From assembly GCA_046565595.1 (NCBI GenBank), contig JBKHYG010000118.1:1-8433 (forward strand): 8,433 bases of DNA, in the 5' to 3' direction. The notes under the pieces are model-generated. The model made no database searches and was not told where the DNA came from. It was given only the letters and a program-made list of their open reading frames with translations. Positions 5,309-8,433 of the stretch are shown in pieces. This DNA comes from JBKHYG01 sp046565595 (GTDB lineage Bacteria > Actinomycetota > AC-67). Position numbers and translations under genes: made by a program. Numbering within the stretch: position 1 is the first letter of the stretch; the number at the start of each line of letters is the position of its first letter.

Positions 5309-5436
5309 TCACAGCCGAGCGCGTAGCTGAGTGCTTCGCAAACCTCGTCCATGCGTTCGGAACTCAGGTGCGTGACCTTGCCGCCTAGGGAAGCCTTTGG
5401 AACGACGCGGACATCGTCAAGGCTCAGGACGAAGTG
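5305..5436 (-). pseudogene. C-terminal remnant resembling a MazF/PemK toxin
   Basis: Reading on the minus strand in the -1 frame relative to pknB, 43 codons end in TAG at 5307-5305. The segment runs LSLDDVRVVPKASLGGK, then THLSSERMDEVCEALSYALG. It resembles the last 40 or so residues of MazF/PemK-type ribonuclease toxins: a strand with D-(D/Q)-(V/I)-R-x-(V/I), a Leu-Gly turn, an L-s-x-(E/D)-x-M motif, then a helix ending A-L-x-x-x-L-G. The call rests on this remembered pattern, not a search. The first two thirds, including the catalytic part, are missing: upstream DNA encodes the pknB Pro/Thr tail. There is no start codon or Shine-Dalgarno sequence, and no MazE-like antitoxin is seen. It overlaps the pknB end by 13 bp and fills the otherwise gene-free stretch up to pabA. 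It is probably a non-functional fragment, or a chance pattern if the match fails. Confidence 0.5.
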
Positions 5437-7142
5437 GGACTTGGGGTTGGGCTCGGTGTGGGCGTCGGGCTGGGCGTCGGTGTCTCTTCGGTGGGAGGCT
5501 CGGCGATGTAGATGGCAACGGTGCTTCCCCGAGCGAGACGGTCCCCAGCCTCGGGATCCTGCCTGCACACCCGGCCGACCTCTGCGAGACAGGAAGAGGA
5601 TTGGGGCTCTCTGAACACCTGACACCTGAAGGTGTCGGAGGCCAGCCGGTTGCAGGCTTCGGTCTCGGTGAAGCCGACGACATCGGGCACTTCCATCGTC
5701 TCTGGCCCGGCCGATACGGTCAGGTCTACCGCCGAACCCCTGGGCGCCAGCGCGTCACCGCTGGGGCTCTGCGAGATGACGCGTCCGACCGACACGCTGG
5801 AAGACGGCACACGGTTGATATCGCCGACGGTGAAGCCTGCGTCATCCAACTTCGCTCTCGCCGTCGACTCGGAGTCGCCGGTCACATCGGGGACTCGGAC
5901 GGTATCGATCCCCTTGGACACCGCCAACTGGATCGGCACCTCATCCTTGTTCACGACCTCGCCAGGCTCGGGGGTCTGTTCGGCGACGAGCCCAGCTGCG
6001 TACTGGTCGCTGAACACTGGATCCAACAGTTGGACCCTGAAGCCTCGATCAGCAAGTGTCCGCTGAGCCTCGTTGATGGGAACGCCTCGAACATCTGGAA
6101 CCTCGCCCGTCTGGGAAGGTTGCAACACCCCCGACAAAGCCCACCCTGCGATACCCAGGATGGCTAACGCGATCACCACCAGCAGGCGTGTTCCGATCTT
6201 CTTGCGACGCTGTTCGGGAGAGACCTCGCGCTGGATCGCGGCACGATCGATGATCATCGTCTCGTCCGAGAGCGCCCCCATGACCGCGGTCCCGTCACTC
6301 ATCATCGGCGGCGCACTGACCTGCTCGCCGCGCATGTAGCGGATCAGGTCGTCGCCCAGTTCTCGAGCGGACTGATAGCGGTTCGCCGGGTTCTTCGCCA
6401 ACAGGCGAAGGACGATCGCCTCTATATCGGGGGTCACATCGGGGTTGATGCGGCTCGGCGGCACCGGCGGGTCCTTCACATGCCTGTACGCGATGGCTAC
6501 CGGAGACGAACCGGTGAACGGAACCTGTCCGGTCAGCATCTCATAGAGGACGACGCCGAGGGAATACAGGTCGCTTCGAGCGTCGACCTCTTCGTTCTGC
6601 GCCTGCTCTGGAGAGAAATACTGTGCGGTTCCAAGGACCATGGCGGTATGCGTCAGAGAGTCTCCCGCGACGGCTCTGGCGATACCGAAGTCTGCGACCT
6701 TGGCGACATCTTGACGCGTCAGCATGATGTTCGCCGGTTTCACATCGCGATGCACGAAGCCATGTTCATGCGCGAACCCCAGGCCTTCTGCGACCTCGAT
6801 ACCGATCTGGGCGACCCTCTGTGGAGGAAGGGGCCCATCCTGCTGGATGACCTCTTTCAAGGTCGGGCCTTCGATGTACTCCATTACGATGTAGTGGCTG
6901 CCGCGGTCGTTGCCGGTGTCGAAGACGGTCACGACATTGGGATGTGAGAGGCTGGCCGCGGCTTGAGCTTCGCGACGGAAGCGATCCACGAACTGCGGAT
7001 CGGCCGCGTACTGAGGCAGCAGCATCTTGATCGCGACCGAGCGACCGAGCACCGTGTCATGGCCGCGCCACACCTGCGCCATGCCGCCGATACCCAGCGA
7101 CTCGTGGCGTTCGTAACGCTCGGCGATCAGATCAGTGCTCAC
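5424..7142 (-). CDS. pknB: PASTA-domain Ser/Thr protein kinase PknB
   Basis: A 572-residue membrane kinase. The kinase domain (about 10-270) is complete: glycine loop LGIGGMAQVWRG (16-27), Lys39 in AIK, Glu58, HRDVKPAN with Asp133 and Asn138, DFG at 151-153, an activation loop with Thr164, Thr166 and Thr172, and SPE at 177-179. A juxtamembrane linker leads to one transmembrane helix at about 318-340. Outside the cell lie three PASTA repeats (about 348-411, 415-479, 484-548), which in this family bind muropeptides or lipid II. Mycobacterial PknB has four. The third repeat carries four cysteines (497, 507, 518, 526) that could form disulfides. The protein ends in a Pro/Thr/Ser tail (554-572). 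The GTG start (7142-7140) overlaps the pbpA stop as GTGA, with GGAGG 4 nt upstream, so translation is coupled. Related PknB enzymes phosphorylate division and cell-wall proteins. Confidence 0.97.
   Translation of the reverse strand: MSTDLIAERYERHESLGIGGMAQVWRGHDTVLGRSVAIKMLLPQYAADPQFVDRFRREAQAAASLSHPNVVTVFDTGNDRGSHYIVMEYIEGPTLKEVIQQDGPLPPQRVAQIGIEVAEGLGFAHEHGFVHRDVKPANIMLTRQDVAKVADFGIARAVAGDSLTHTAMVLGTAQYFSPEQAQNEEVDARSDLYSLGVVLYEMLTGQVPFTGSSPVAIAYRHVKDPPVPPSRINPDVTPDIEAIVLRLLAKNPANRYQSARELGDDLIRYMRGEQVSAPPMMSDGTAVMGALSDETMIIDRAAIQREVSPEQRRKKIGTRLLVVIALAILGIAGWALSGVLQPSQTGEVPDVRGVPINEAQRTLADRGFRVQLLDPVFSDQYAAGLVAEQTPEPGEVVNKDEVPIQLAVSKGIDTVRVPDVTGDSESTARAKLDDAGFTVGDINRVPSSSVSVGRVISQSPSGDALAPRGSAVDLTVSAGPETMEVPDVVGFTETEACNRLASDTFRCQVFREPQSSSCLAEVGRVCRQDPEAGDRLARGSTVAIYIAEPPTEETPTPSPTPTPSPTPSPTSS
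5427..5483 (-). repeat. Low-complexity repeat coding the PknB Pro/Thr/Ser tail
   Basis: The last 19 codons of pknB are an irregular run of PT and PS dipeptides made from near-repeats of ACGCCC, ACCGAGCCC and related units. It is the kind of slippage-prone sequence at which a deletion or recombination could occur, and it ends exactly where the MazF-like remnant begins. The neighbouring pbpA also ends in a Ser/Pro/Thr-rich tail. Confidence 0.65.
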
Positions 7143-8433
7143 GGTGCCTCCGAGGGTGAGGGAGAAGTTGTCGGGAAAGACGGGCCCGGCTGAGGAAGGT
7201 CGCTGTCATCGGTACCGCCGGCTTCGCGTTGCGCTTGTAGTTGCATGGCCTTCTCGAGTAGCCGCTTGGCGATGGGTCCAGCGACCCGTCCTCCGGTGGC
7301 ATCTCCGCCCGCGTCGCCGCCATTCTCGACGACCACGGCCACCGCAACCTTGGGACCGAAGGCGACGAACCACACATGCGGGAACTGTCCTTGGACGCCG
7401 GTCTCGGCGGTACCGGTCTTGCCCCCGATGATGCCACGCGAAGCATCCTTGAACCCGACCACAGCACCGGTCCCGAACCGCACCGTGTCGATCATCATGC
7501 TCTTCAGGCTCGCAGCTGCCTTCTTCGGGAGGATGCGTGTGCGCTCTGGTTTCGACTTGGCGATGGTTTCGCCGATCGGGTCATAGATGCGCTCGACCAG
7601 TCTGGGTTCGACGCGGAACCCTCCATTCCCGGCAGCGGCCGCAACCACCGCCATCTGTAGCGGCGTCATCCTGACATCTTGTTGGCCGATACCGCTGTAG
7701 GCGGTGGCAGGCCGGCTGAGGACGCCGGGGTCTTGACATGCCGCGCCAGGGACCGCGACCAGACAGGAAGGCGCGGTGTCGATGCCGATGTCCAGCTTCC
7801 GTCCGATCCCGAACCTGCCCGCCGCCCTGCCGAGTTTCTCGGCTCCTATGCGCATCGCGATCTGCGCGAAGGTCGTGTTGCAACTGACGCGCAGGGCGGT
7901 GCGCATCGAGATCCTGCCGCCAACGCATGAGCCGTTCTGATAGTTGCCGAGCGTCCTGTTGGTGTCAGGAAGATCGAGCCGGCGCGGATCGGGGAATGTC
8001 GTATCTGGAGTCATCCCGTTGATGAGCGCCGCCGCAGCGACCACGACCTTGAAGGTGGAGCCGGGCGGATACCGCTGCGAGAAAGCTCGCGATACCAGTG
8101 GGTCTCCCGGCGCGTTCACCAGGTTGGTCCACGCCTTGCGGATCTCCTCTTCGTGGCGCGGGGACTTGGCCAGAGGGTTCGGATCGTAGGAGGGATTCCC
8201 ATACAACCCCAGTATCGCGCCAGTCTCTGAATCGATCACCGCCGCGCCGCCCCGTTGGCCGCCCAGAGCGTCGCGGGCAACACGCTGCAGCGCCGGTTCG
8301 ATGCTCAGTTTCAGGGTGTTACCGGCGGGCTCACGGCCGAACAGTTCGTCCAGGAAGCGGACACGCCGCTGAGGCTCGTAGCCAAGCAGCACATCGTTGA
8401 AGGTGCGTTCCAACGCCGACGATCCGTAATAGA
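7139..8433 (-). CDS. pbpA: Penicillin-binding protein A, transpeptidase (5' end beyond window)
   Basis: The frame is open to the right edge (431 complete codons); the codons before the TTG at 8413 read YYGSSA, fitting the family's usual Y-G-S-S-x-L-E, so this is not the start. All three class B PBP motifs are present. The nucleophile is in PPGSTFK (Ser codon at 8059-8057), SCN lies near 7885-7877, and GGKTGTAE holds the KTG about 155 residues after SCN. The enzyme cross-links peptidoglycan on the outer face of the membrane and is the beta-lactam target; the membrane anchor is off the window. Four cysteines lie in the transpeptidase domain, two of them close together in PSCLVAVPGAACQ. The C-terminus is an acidic, then Pro/Ser/Thr-rich tail of about 30 residues. 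The gene overlaps pknB by 4 bp (GTGA), as one operon. In mycobacteria pknA separates the two; here it does not. rodA would be expected just upstream. Confidence 0.96.
   Translation of the reverse strand, partial: YYGSSALERTFNDVLLGYEPQRRVRFLDELFGREPAGNTLKLSIEPALQRVARDALGGQRGGAAVIDSETGAILGLYGNPSYDPNPLAKSPRHEEEIRKAWTNLVNAPGDPLVSRAFSQRYPPGSTFKVVVAAAALINGMTPDTTFPDPRRLDLPDTNRTLGNYQNGSCVGGRISMRTALRVSCNTTFAQIAMRIGAEKLGRAAGRFGIGRKLDIGIDTAPSCLVAVPGAACQDPGVLSRPATAYSGIGQQDVRMTPLQMAVVAAAAGNGGFRVEPRLVERIYDPIGETIAKSKPERTRILPKKAAASLKSMMIDTVRFGTGAVVGFKDASRGIIGGKTGTAETGVQGQFPHVWFVAFGPKVAVAVVVENGGDAGGDATGGRVAGPIAKRLLEKAMQLQAQREAGGTDDSDLPQPGPSFPTTSPSPSEAP

Noticed and set aside
5424..5440. Programmed -1 frameshift fusing PknB to the MazF-like frame
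   Set aside because: No standard X XXY YYZ slippery heptamer or clear downstream stem-loop was found, and a toxin tail on an extracellular repeat domain makes little sense.
5397..6167. Plus-strand open frame of 256 codons antisense to the pknB 3' half
   Set aside because: It mirrors the PASTA repeats and the Pro/Thr tail of pknB and has no family signature of its own.
8411..8413. TTG at 8413 as the start of the penicillin-binding protein
   Set aside because: The frame stays open to the window edge with family-like residues before it, and the membrane anchor is still missing, so the true start is outside.

Overview
The window reads as ordinary chromosome from a GC-rich actinobacterium (Actinomycetota). 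The best evidence is the right half: crgA, a pabA/trpG-type amidotransferase gene, a PASTA-domain Ser/Thr kinase gene (pknB) and a class B penicillin-binding protein gene (pbpA). This cluster is typical of actinobacteria and lies near the replication origin in mycobacteria and streptomycetes. Frequent GTG starts and several TANNNT -10 elements placed 6-9 nt before a start codon (leaderless-style) agree. I cannot name a genus. There is no pknA between pbpA and pknB, which argues against a mycobacterium.

Left part (1-1418, minus strand): the N-terminal third or less of a secreted penicillin-acylase-family hydrolase runs off the left edge, followed by a class I SAM-dependent methyltransferase gene. 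Middle part (1501-4031, plus strand): a two-domain DUF523-DUF1722 protein of the RudS type (a predicted Fe-S tRNA 4-thiouridine desulfidase), a thiolase, and a small membrane-anchored protein with a CxxC...HC metal-knuckle motif. The last of these converges on an FmdB-type zinc-ribbon gene.

Right part (4038-8433): FmdB-like gene (-), a 119-bp gap holding three DnaA-box-like 9-mers in 32 bp, crgA (-), a 69-bp divergent promoter region, pabA/trpG (+), then pknB and pbpA on the minus strand, overlapping by GTGA. Both reading frames at the window ends are open, so the penicillin acylase and pbpA continue outside. PbpA makes peptidoglycan cross-links, PknB is a membrane kinase whose extracellular PASTA repeats sense peptidoglycan or its fragments, and CrgA is a small septal membrane protein. 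Together they form a cell-wall/division neighbourhood.

The items most worth a second look are the DnaA-box-like palindromic cluster at 4328-4359, a 43-codon piece resembling the C-terminus of a MazF/PemK toxin squeezed between pknB and pabA, the leaderless promoter pattern, and the small membrane/metal-knuckle protein. I see no mobile element, CRISPR array, tRNA or rRNA, and no convincing evidence of a wholly new multi-gene system.
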